Assembly (NCBI RefSeq): GCF_016801865.2
Contig: NC_068938.1
Location: 216,090,270 to 216,154,269, forward strand
Direction of reading: 5' to 3'
Length of the DNA stretch: 64,000 nt
Source of the DNA: Culex pipiens pallens
Lineage: Eukaryota > Arthropoda > Insecta > Diptera > Culicidae
In this document: positions 24,687 to 34,130 of the stretch, piece after piece
Layout: each line of letters opens with the position of its first letter
Numbering within the stretch: position 1 is the first letter of the stretch
The notes under the pieces: model-generated
The model's database searches: none
Seen by the model: only the letters and a program-made list of their open reading frames with translations
What the model was told of the DNA's origin: nothing
Translations under genes and position numbers: made by a program

Positions 24687-24768
24687 TATTAAAAAAAATA
24701 GCTGCAATATTTAAAGTCGGAAAGAAATGTGTTCTTGAAAAAATACAGGTGTAAAAATTTAAAAAAAA

Positions 24769-24774
24769 AATAAA
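24769..24774 (+). terminator. Polyadenylation signal of the 91-aa peptide gene
   Basis: AATAAA followed by a GTTTTTT-rich stretch, placed as expected for a short intronless mRNA. Confidence 0.6.
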
Positions 24775-25149
24775 GTTTTTTAAAACACCAACGAATAGTT
24801 TGAAAAAAAAAAAATTATGACGGCCCGACAATTTAGTTTATTTTTCATTAAATCCGAATACAGGTAATTCGAGTTCTGCGACCCCATTTTAGAAAAAATT
24901 GGATAGTTTTTCAAAACATCATCATCACCATCTCGGATTTTTAGTCAGTTTACTGCCCATGTTTGCATAAATGTCCCATATATGCAAAAAACAGCAAGCT
25001 GAGAAAAACGCAAATAAAGTTTGTATGTAAGGCTTCGTGTTAAGTTTTTCGGAGTTTTAATATTTGAATGAACGGAAAAGTCACTGAAATCTAGATTAAA
25101 TTTTCAAAAGGGCCTATCTGCATTGGAAACCCTTGACTCATAGGTTAAT

Positions 25150-26000
25150 TTGAAAATTTACTCTAGAAATATTCTAACCATTTCACCGCTCTTATTTGAA
25201 AGAACGGAAAACTTCACAATACGGCAGTAAAGAATACATTTTAAAAATAAAAACATAAAAAATATTTTAGAAGTCGAACTTTTTCTTTAAAAATTTTCAA
25301 AAAACTTAAAAAAATATTATGATTAAGAATATCAAAATCAAGATTTTTTTTAATTAAAACAATGTTCCCATTTGTTAAAGTCAAATTTTTAATTTTTTTT
25401 TTTAAAGACTGGCAAAACTCACCAAAATATTAAGGCAATCAAGAAGAAGTTTTTTCCAAAAAAAATTGATACTTTCACATTTTTTCAGAAGTGAAACTTA
25501 AGTTTTAACAGAACCGCTCATATTTAAAAGAAAGGGAAAAAATCACAGATACTTACACATACAAAATAATTTAAAAGTCGACCTTTTTTCAAAAGAATAG
25601 ATCATTTATGAAAGAATGAATATTACGACAAACAAGAAAAGGGTTTTTTTTAAATAAAATGAAAAAAGTAGAATATATTTCAAAATAAAACTTTTTGTAA
25701 CGAACCGCTATATTAGGAAAAAATCACAATTAAGAAAACTTTAAAATATTTTTAAAACATTTTCAAACGTCGAACTTTTTTAAAAAAAGAACTGCTCATG
25801 TTAGAAAGAATGAAAAAAGTCACAAAAATGTTATGACAATCAAGAATAGGTGTTTTTTTTAATCAAAATTAACTTCCAAAATATTTTAAAAATCGACAAT
25901 TCTTGAAAGAACTAATTCCGTTTAAAAGAATAGAAAAACTTATAAAAATATTACTACAAACAAGAAAACGTTGTTTTTTAAAAATTAAAAAGGATATTTA
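25150..26000. repeat. Degenerate AT-rich repeat field
   Basis: Recurrent modules of the form GAACCGCTCAT-TTAAAAGAA-GAAAAA-TCACAAAAATATTA start near 25190, 25511, 25703, 25788 and 25909, with AATCAAGAA and TTTTTTTAA between them. Spacing is irregular (85-320 bp), suggesting an old decayed tandem repeat. No ORF. Confidence 0.5.
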
Positions 26001-26099
26001 CTCAGAGGATTGAATCACTCACAGAAAAAAATCTGATTTGTTTGTAAGAAAATATTTGTTTCAAGAATATTTCAGGAGTAAAAAATTATTACTGTTTGT

Positions 26100-26200
26100 C
26101 AAGCCACCCTACTGTGTCATGCTTACCGCAGGAGGATTCTGCGAACGGATCACACTCACAGAATCTACACGGGAAGGGAGGAGGCTTGGACATACCGACC
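26100..26200 (+). repeat. Second copy of the T-poor block leader
   Basis: It contains AAGCCACCCTACTGTGT, GCTTACCGCA and GATTCTGCGAACGGATC, then the partner arm TCACAGAATC (hairpin 26135-26165, one C-A mismatch in the stem) and GGACATACCG at 26188-26197. A T-poor block follows from about 26.35 kb. Confidence 0.6.
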
Positions 26201-26349
26201 AAACCTAGGGGGGTGACACTTCGGTTTTGTCGGGGCTGAAACCTCGAGCTCGGAGCCAGCACCGGTCTGGAACCTTGCCTGGAACTTTGATTAAAAAGTA
26301 GCCATTTTTTCTAACTCTGTTTAGCGTGCATCGCCTGTTAGCTGTCACT

Positions 26350-28150
26350 CAACAAAATCAAAACAAAAGCACGTTTTTTTTCCAGCCAGGATTTGCAAGA
26401 CTTTTTCGCAATTTTTACTAATTTGTGCGTTTCTTCCGGTAAGTCCCGAGGTGACGCACTAGCAAGGAAGCCGCGGTGACCTGCGACCGTTTGCTGGGCC
26501 GACAGCTGGTAAGGCAAGGGAGAGCCGATAACCGAAGAGGGGCCAGGAGAAACGAGAGGGAACAAAACACACGAAGAGGCCGTCGAGAGAACGAGATTTT
26601 GGCAGGACAGAGTGAGAAGAAAAAAAGTCACTTAAGAGCCTAGGACACACAGAAGACGCAAATTGACACGTCAATCAGGGGCAGAAGGAGCTGACCATTT
26701 ATGTGCAATTAGTATTGCAAGTTTTTCGCGTCTCGACAAGCGTGTCTGAGTTTGTGGAAAGCGAAGTCCTGGAGTAAGTCGCTGTGTCGCAGGGGAGGCA
26801 CTGAATTCCGGCGACGCCAAGAGGAAGTGCGCTAGGGACCAACATAGCGGCAACAAAATCGCCCGCAGGACAGACCGTCCGGCTGCCACAGAGGCACGCA
26901 GTGGAGAGGCGGAGGAGTCGCCGTGCTCGTACACACTGAATTAGAGAGTAGAGAGCCGGAGAACAGAACACACCCGTATAAGAAGCCAGAATCCACCAGC
27001 AGATAGAAAACGACGGCCAAGTGGTGGCAGAGAGCGAGAGCAGTTAGACGACGACGGTCTGGTTGTCGCGGTATGCAACTCGCAACGCAACGACGTCAAG
27101 AAGCTCGTAGAAGACAGTAACCATTCGCGGCGCACCAGAGCAGAGCAACAGCATGACATATGTTGAGTAGCGTAGCGTGCGACTGGAGTCCAACGGATTC
27201 ACGAGGTGTTGAAAAGATATGTCAAGCAAGAGAGCACTAGTCGAGGACATTTCCACTCGCGGGACGAGCTGCGGGAGCGGGCTGGACGCAAAGAGTCAGG
27301 CGCAGCCGGATTCAGCAATGTAGCCGAGTTGAGTACTAGAGAGCAAGGCCACCGCAGAGGCGGCGACCAAGAAAGCGAGTTAATTACGCAAGTGACAGTC
27401 GAACGAGCTGCTGATCACAGCGACCATTAGTATCGCGGAGTCTAGGGACAGGGTATAGTGAGTTGCTCTGAAGAGGGCGTTTAAGGAGGAGCCGGTACAG
27501 AGATGCGCATGTGGGACGTAGGTCGAAAGAGACTGCATGAGTATTACACTAAGTTCCCGAGCCACTGAAGCGAATGCGAACGAACGAACGACGAGACGTA
27601 GCCAGGCCACGGTAGCGGCTAGCCACAGATGGATCCGAGAGAACTTGTGGACGATCCTTTCTGGAGATGGCCAGAAGAGAGAAGTCGAGAGGCCGGAGAG
27701 AACGTGACCTCCGAGCTGAAAGCCGTAGATCGAGCAGAGTTCGTTTGGGGGGAGAGTACTAGGAGCCAGGGGGATCTAGAGGTAGCTAAAAATATCTATA
27801 CAGACACTTGATGAATTGAATATACGTAGCGGATCCACGATGAATAGCCTTAGCGAGAGAGCCGCGCAAGAGGCCCTTTACGAACACACGACGCGTGAGA
27901 GTTCTGCTGCAGCTGAGCACAGCGCGGACTGGCGCAAATCCAGCGTAAATCCCGAGTAGCGTTGGGGTTACCACGTGTCCACAGAGAACAGCAGCCTCAA
28001 TAGTCACACGCCAGTACAGATCCTGTGGAGGTCGCGCCGTCTCGCGCAGACTTCGGGAACTCGAGCTCAGTTCCCCCCTCAGCCAGTGCGCTCAAGAGAG
28101 AGGAGGGAAAGAAGAGGCTAGAGAAGAGCGAGAGCAAGAGGGAAGAAGAA
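26350..28150 (+). mobile_element. Second T-poor, purine-rich block
   Basis: It has the same composition as the 14.2-23.3 kb block (AGAGAG, GCAGAGC and AGGAGA runs; few T) and lies downstream of the 26.1-kb leader copy. It contains acceptor-like TTTTTTTTCCAG (ending 26394) and donor-like GGTAAGT (26436). It ends abruptly beside the orphan exon at 28154. No convincing ORF. Homology to the first block beyond the leader was not demonstrable by eye. Confidence 0.4.
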
Positions 28151-28153
28151 GAC

Positions 28154-28309
28154 CTTCTCGATGATGATGATTGAACCGTTGATCGGGAAGGACAGCGCCG
28201 AGTCAATCACGAAGAACTCCTGCATCTTGACCACCTTGTTGATATTCGTCACCTCGTACAGCCAGATCTCCGTGTCCGGCTCGTAGTGGGCTTGCTTGCG
28301 ACACTCCTC
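28154..28309 (-). CDS. Orphan internal exon, 52 codons, unidentified protein
   Basis: A GC-rich 156-nt stretch with a good acceptor (GTTTTTTCCAG) and an in-frame 52-codon reading (phase 0/0). It starts EECRKQAHYEPDTEIWLYEV and continues through NINKVVKMQEFFVIDSALSF to INGSIIIIEK. Codon use and composition look like a real conserved exon. The proposed donor (AAG|GTCTTC) is weak and coincides with the edge of the T-poor block at about 28150, so the exon may be cut by it. Neighbouring exons were not found. It may be a relict of a broken gene or part of one interrupted in this assembly. Family not recognised. Confidence 0.45.
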
Positions 28310-29700
28310 CTGGAAAAAACGACCTGGCGCGGTCGTGTTGTCCCTTGTGGATCCATCGCGGCAAGATTTTTTTTCCGCGCCGATAGTGAACTCGAGTTTG
28401 ATCAGCGAAGAATCGAACCTTTTTAACCAAGTTGAGTAATAAGTAATAAAAATACGAAATATTGTAACGGAAACAAATTTAAAAACAAAAAGATTAGATG
28501 ATAGGAGGCAACTCATATACACACTAATGAACTGTTAGCTCGGGTGTCTGAATAAAACAGGTTGGGGTTATTGGGGATTGTTTAATTGCAATTTACTGGT
28601 ATAAAAACAACACGTGTCGATTAACCAAATCGAAATTAACTTTAAAAAGCCTATTCTACGTCCGACAGTCCGTCTACAGTCGGACGCGTTAGCTCTTTCG
28701 TTTTATCCCTCACAAACGGTCACTGGCGTTAAAAAAGGTAATCCCTTTCCAAAAAACCTTCCGTCGTGCAGAGCATTTCTGCTGCATGCGACCGCCCACT
28801 GTTGCTGGTGAAACGGCAGATCTTGGCTTATCTGCGGTTCGAATTGTTCACCAAGATCATGCCGGTGTTGGTTGGCAGCGCCAAACATCCTCTCCAGCAC
28901 CTGATTCTGCGGGTAACCCAGATTACGCCAGCTTGTTGTGGATGTGAAGCGTTTCGGAAGCGATCGCGAATAATGCCATCAGGTCCGTAATCAGCATTAA
29001 AATGTGTTGCTGGTGCAGTTGCCATGAATCCCGGCTTATCGGTCAATCCGCTACCGGACCAGTGTGTTTTTGGTGCGGCTGGTGGTTAAACCTTAGGCAA
29101 CTGCTGCTGTTGCTAAAAAAAGGACTCCACATCGGCGGCTGAACCAACGGCTGGCTACTGGCTGCAGAAGCTGGGGACAAATTTGGTGGCGGAACATCAG
29201 ATTCTGGAAGGGGGACAGTTGTGGTGTTTCAGTGGATATAAAAAATCCGTGGAAGTCCACTGAAACACGATTCATAACACCAAAAAGCGCTTGAGTGTTG
29301 CCCGACTTTAAACGGTGGCTACCGATCACTTTTGCCACTTGATTCCAGCACATGTAGATTCGACAGCCGCAAACGTGAAATAAAATCCGGTACCCTCTAA
29401 TTCGGCAATTCCGGTGGCTTATTCCACCAAAAGAACTGTGTTCAAAAGGTAAACAATCAACTTCAAGATGAGCGTGACGTTTCTAAACGTCAAAAGTTAC
29501 ACTCTCAGCAAATGTACTCAAATTTGGCAGAAAAGTTGGCTCGGAGTTCAAAAGTTCCGTCTCCGAGCCAGCACCGCGCCCGAAACCTGAAGTGGCACAC
29601 TCTTGGACCAAACGCTCCATTTTTTTAGCTTTTAGAGGAAATCTGGACTGCATCAATAATCACCTGACTCAGTTTTAGCTTAATTAGCATGTATTTCTGT
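28310..29700. other. Moderately GC-rich noncoding stretch, unassigned
   Basis: Contains a stem-like GTCCGACAGTCCGTCTACAG/TCGGAC (28661-28684) and a CTCCGAGCCAGCACCG motif (29561-29576) that recurs at 26249-26265 as CTCGGAGCCAGCACCG. A 22-nt arm GTTTCAGTGGA/TCCACTGAAAC pairs around 29226-29268. No ORF looks coding; a relic element is likely. Confidence 0.35.
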
Positions 29701-29723
29701 TACTTGAATTATTAGGTTGACAT

Positions 29724-29729
29724 TTTATT
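29724..29729 (-). terminator. Polyadenylation signal of the lysine-rich peptide gene
   Basis: AATAAA on the minus strand, 56 nt beyond the stop codon. Confidence 0.65.
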
Positions 29730-29784
29730 ACACAAAAAAAACTTCAAATTTCGACAAATTCGTCAACTTGTCTGGAACTCGCAT

Positions 29785-30060
29785 CTAGTTCTTCGCGACC
29801 TTCGCGACCTTGGGCGCCACCGACTTAACCAACTTGACAAGCTCCGGTTTCTCTCGGATGAATTTGGTCACATTTCTGGTGAAATTCGGGTACTTCAATT
29901 TCAGCGTCTTGACCTTTTGCGAAAGCTCGGCAATTTTCGTAGCGTTGAGTGCCTTCAATCCTCTGGCGGCGGCGGATTTTCCATTGACGGCGGCAGTATT
30001 TGCTGCGAGTACGGCTCCCAGGGTCACGGCAATGAGGGCAAGGATGGTGAGGAACTTCAT
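29785..30060 (-). CDS. Lysine-rich small secreted peptide, 91 aa
   Basis: Signal peptide MKFLTILALIAVTLGAVLA, then a mature chain of about 72 residues with no cysteine and no Asp. It has 14 Lys, 3 Arg and 3 Glu, so net charge is about +14. The tail (KLVKSVAPKVAKVAKN) is amphipathic-looking. Sequons are NAT 39, NFT 59 and NVT 63. It is intronless, with a TATA box, a CAGT initiator and AATAAA at 29724-29729 on the minus strand. Its first 18 residues nearly match those of the gene at 23164-23409, and their promoters also align. A cationic antimicrobial-like or accessory-gland peptide is a reasonable guess; no known family was recognised. Confidence 0.82.
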   Translation of the reverse strand: MKFLTILALIAVTLGAVLAANTAAVNGKSAAARGLKALNATKIAELSQKVKTLKLKYPNFTRNVTKFIREKPELVKLVKSVAPKVAKVAKN

Positions 30061-30102
30061 TTTGCTGGGCTAATTTGTCGGCTGTTTCAGGCTGGAATCT
30101 GA

Positions 30103-30139
30103 ACTGGGACTTCACTGGGCGAGGCAGGTGGGTTTTATA
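30103..30139 (-). promoter_or_regulatory. Promoter of the lysine-rich peptide
   Basis: TATAAAA on the minus strand (30133-30139) is followed about 34 nt later by CAGTTC (start near 30105), 45 nt before the ATG. The sequence from the TATA box to the ATG resembles 23410-23490 upstream of the other minus-strand paralogue, including a GATTTGTTTGTT stretch just upstream of the TATA box. Confidence 0.7.
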
Positions 30140-31046
30140 GGTATGATTTGTTTGTTGAAGGTGTTTTTTTTTTTAATAATTTCTGTGTGTAAATAACAAA
30201 AAAAAAAAAACAAAAAAAAAATGAAAGTTTTGGGGATTTTTTTCTGACGCAAATGGTTAAATTGACACAAATGTTTTAAATTTGGTCTTTCCAAAATGAA
30301 TTCTCAATTTTAAATTCTAGCATGATAAACAATTTCAGCTGTGATTAAGAATCAAACCAAACTGTGTAAATAAAGTCATTTGCGTCACTTTGGATTAACA
30401 AAACATTTTTTGTTTGCATTATGTACTGGTCAAAAGTATATGACATTAGACGATTTGTAACTGAAAAATTCAAATTGTTGGTGTTCCTGTTCGCTCATGT
30501 TTCGACCAAACCTTATGTAATTTTCAGCTTAAGTATTTCGGAATGTTTATTTTCAGATGCTTTTTGAAAAACTTAGCTACCTATTAACATTTCAAAGATA
30601 TTGACATTTTCGTAAAAAATGCGATTTTGACAGACACTCACTATTTGGACGATATCTCCATAAGTATTGATTGGACCAATTTCATGTTTTGAGCACTTAA
30701 TCCTGAATTAGTTTCTTTAAATTACCCAAAATTTCAGCCAATTTCATTCACAACAAAAAAAGTTTCAGCGGTTTGAATTTTGAAATTTTGCGATCTTTCC
30801 GAAAACAATGTTTTAATTTTTTTTTAATCGAGACTAACATTTCAAAAGACCAAACATTCCATTTGAAATGTTAATTTTGATTTAAAAAAAAAAGAAAATG
30901 ATATTTTCGGATCAATTTTTAATTTTCAATTTTCCTGTTAAAATCAAAAATATTTTTTCTGGGGTGGGCAAACATGGCCACCAATTTAAAAAAATGAATA
31001 ACTGCGACTATTTTCAAAAAACGTTACTTAATCCACCCTTGGGTGG
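30140..31046. repeat. AT-rich flank with hairpin-arm repeat fragments
   Basis: 30480-30900 resembles parts of the hairpin-arm repeat (GACTAACATTTCAAAAG, GACGATATCTC). No gene is seen between the lysine-rich peptide and the tandem duplication. Confidence 0.4.
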
Positions 31047-31051
31047 TTGGT

Positions 31052-32305
31052 GCCTTCCTCTCATTCAAAGGGTAATGCTATCCAAAATAGACACCCTCGT
31101 GGGAAGGTCTTTAAATTACCTTTCCAAAGATAGGTCGCATGATTTATTTGGAATCCTTCATCTAAATATCTGAGAACTAGCCTTCAAAAAGTGTATGCTT
31201 ATAACTTTTAGGGTTGTCAGATCTTCAATGTTTTGGACGCGTTTTTTTTTTTTTTTTTTGTTTGATGCCACTATCCACTGCGACCAGGAATTAGATCTAT
31301 TGCGGACTTGCAATTCTATTTATAGAATCACAAAGGCTTCTTCTGTTATTAGGCAGATGGGACACGCACACACGCTATTGTTGAGCAAGTGTGTCGAGCG
31401 ATCCACTACCGTAACTTCGCCGCCGAAGAGGTTTGAATGTTTTTTCAATCCTCTTTGGCTCTGCCTTTTCCACTCTGTACTGTCCAAATGTATCGCTAGA
31501 ACCGAAGTGCACATTTTACGTTTACTTATACCCAGCTAGCCCTTAAATTCTGGTTTCTGAAAAACTCGTCCCTTCAAAGCACTTTTTGCGATCGGGCCGT
31601 GGAGCTCTGCAGGGCAATTATACAGAGAACAGTTGGTCCTTATACATGTGAAGAGTACAGGGGAAAGGATGTGCCGAGCCATGTGGGTTTGAAACCACGA
31701 CCTTCCGCTCGTAAAGCGAAACCTGTAACCATTAGACCACAGGAGCTGGACGCGTTGGAAAGGTCTTTTGATTACCTGTTCAACGACGGGTTGCATGATA
31801 GATCCGGACAACGTTTTCATCGTGATATCTGAGATCCGGCTTCCAAAAAGTGCATAAATAAAACTTAATTGTTAATAACTTTTGATAGGGTTGTCAGATC
31901 TTCAATGTATTGGTCGCGTTGGAAAGATCTTTCTAAAAATGTATAACATGCTGGGGTTTCTTACAAAAACCACCCTTTTTACAATCTTCCGGACTTCAGT
32001 CAAAATCTTTTTTTTAGCATAACTTTTGAAGTACTTTACTAAACTTCATAATTTTCAATAGGGACTTATGGGACCTCAAGACGAATCGAATTAACGGTCC
32101 AAATCGGTTAAGCCAGTGCTGAGATAATCGAGTGCATATTTTTTGGTGCACAGACCCACATCCCTACACACACATACAGACATTTGCTCAGAATTCGATT
32201 CTGAGTCGATAGGTATACATGAAGGTGGGTCTAGGAGGTCTAATTGAGAAGTTCAGTTTTCGAGTGATTTTATAGCCTTTCCTCAGTAAGGTGAGGAAGG
32301 CAAAA
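31052..32305. mobile_element. GCCTTCCTC...GAGGAAGGC element (repeated at 34136-35390)
   Basis: The ends are GCCTTCCTCTCATT and GGTGAGGAAGGC. The interior shares GACTCAGAATC-type and CCGATTTGGACCGT-type blocks, inverted, with 13170-13560, a third copy of the family. It hosts the 505-bp SINE. No ORF of note. Confidence 0.65.
31242..31746 (-). mobile_element. 505-bp tRNA-derived SINE with poly(A) tail and 8-bp TSD (unit 1)
   Basis: The minus-strand head has GTGGTCTAATGGTTACAGG (A box) and GGTCGTGGTTTCAAACCC (B box). The body ends in about 17 A (plus-strand T run from 31242). It is flanked by TGGACGCG (31234-31241 and 31747-31754). It is inserted in the GCCTTCCTC element and duplicated with it. 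Confidence 0.8.
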
Positions 32306-34130
32306 AGTTACCTAAAAATGGCAATAACTTGTAAACGGTGCACATTATCAAAATTTCACTTGAGTACTTTTGATTGCAAATTCAATTTTACATCGAAAAA
32401 TGAAGTTGATTTTTTTTGCGACCAATATTTCGATTTTTTTAAAACATCAGTATTGATTGAAGAATTTATAACTCGGTCAAAGATTGTTTGCCCGTTCTGA
32501 AAATTTCATATCAGCAGAAAATTTAAAAATATAGGAACGGTGTTTTTTTGCAAATCAAGTTCTAGTGACAAAAGCTGAAATTAAAAATCACCAATTGTTT
32601 TTCCGTGTATCATTTTTTCAGTGTAGAGCTGCCAAATTTGTACGAAAAATTATATGGACAAACTAGAGGGTAACGATTCTCGAGTTTTTGAATTTCCCGG
32701 GAATCGAGAGTTGAATTTGGCCATTTCGCGGGAATTCCCAGTACCCGAGAGTTTTTTTTTACTATGATTACAGTGCCAATAATTTAAAAAGAAAAGGTAT
32801 ATTTTTTTATTTTCAATTTTCGTAATCGGTAGACGCAACTGTTGATACCCAAACATGTACCCAAGTCATCGCTTAAATTTAGAATTTATCGCAGTTTAAG
32901 TAAAAAAAAAGTTGTTATTTTCTCGTTTTCGTAATTTTTCTGTTTTTGCGTGTGGCGCGTTAAAAACTTAGTTTTTATTTTCAAAAAATCATATCTCGGG
33001 AACGTACGGTTTGACATTTCTGAGGAATCCGATAATCATATTTTCAGACATAGGCTATTTGGTCCAGAAACGGTCAAAACGTAATTTTAAGTTTTCATAC
33101 GACTTTTTGAAATGTTAAGCTAGATTTTTGAATCTTCTGACTATGTTTCCCAAAAAAACCAAACTATAATCACCTTTCTTTTGCGCTAAAAGCGGATGAA
33201 ATTACGTGGAGATATGATTTTTTGAAAAAAGTGGTTTTTGCGAAAAATGACGAAAATTGCCAATTTTCGAACCAACTTTGAACTATGGTCACCCTAACAG
33301 CAAAAAAAAAAAAAAATACGGGTCTTATAATTTTGAGCCCGATCAGAAAACTTTTTTTCGGTTTAGGCTCTTTTCAAGTGGAATTGCTGAATAATTTCCC
33401 AGTATCGGCATTTTTGCAACAATTGGGTACTAAAGCCCTATGTCAATTTTTATGTACAACGGAAAAAAACACGATTAAAAACCATTTCTGATCACTTTTT
33501 TTCATTTTAATGCAATTTTTTTTTTGACAAGACAACATTTTTTCGATGGATCAACTATGGTCCCCTTGGAACGAGCTGTCAAGTAGGAGCTTTTCTGTCA
33601 AGAAGGACCGCGAGGTTAATTTTTCGAAATTGATTTAAAAATCCATTTTAAACTCTTTGTGGTCGTACAAAGGGTCATTTTACTCAGAAAAATAAGCTTT
33701 ATCGCTGTAAACAATAATATCAGCAATCTAAGCTTCATTTTAGGATCCAATTTGATTTTTTTCTTTTTTAAGGTCAACTGAAAATATTCATTGAAGAAAT
33801 ATTTACATTTATCAGGAAAACCCGAATGTTCACAATTAGCGGACATTAACAAAGATTAAGGCAATCTTTACAGATTGCAAAAAAAAAATCTTCCAAAATA
33901 TATCCTAATATTGAGGTTGATGTGAAACACAAAATGAGGTATTGACATCAAAAATGAAATTGCTATGCTCGAGAGAGGATATGGAAATTCAACTTTTTGA
34001 AAAGGGGTTTCTCTCTTAGAAACAATAAAAAAAAATTAAAAAAAAAAACATTATATTTCATTTCTGGGATGTAACAGCTAAGTATGCTTTTGAAAGGAAA
34101 ATTTTGTGGTCCATATTATTTATTGAAGCT

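Larger units (their letters stand above)
31047..34130. repeat. Tandem duplication unit 1 (about 3.08 kb)
   Basis: Near-identical to 34131-37216. Differences I noticed are homopolymer lengths (T run at 31242, A runs near 33301 and 33880) and a rare substitution. The unit starts TTGGTGCCTTCC and ends TTATTGAAGC. It contains no gene, only nested elements. Confidence 0.95.

Noticed and set aside
29825..30115. 96-codon ORF overlapping the lysine-rich peptide in another frame
   Set aside because: It has no signal peptide and an unlikely Arg/Gln/Cys-rich product, and it shares the transcript of the well-supported 91-aa peptide.
31685..31750. tRNA gene on the minus strand
   Set aside because: A and B boxes are present, but the sequence is the head of a 505-bp element with a poly(A) tail and target duplication, so it is a SINE head.
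31195..31832. ORFs of 64-114 codons repeated at 34316-34917
   Set aside because: They lie inside the tRNA-derived SINE and its host element; duplication of the segment, not selection, explains their preservation.
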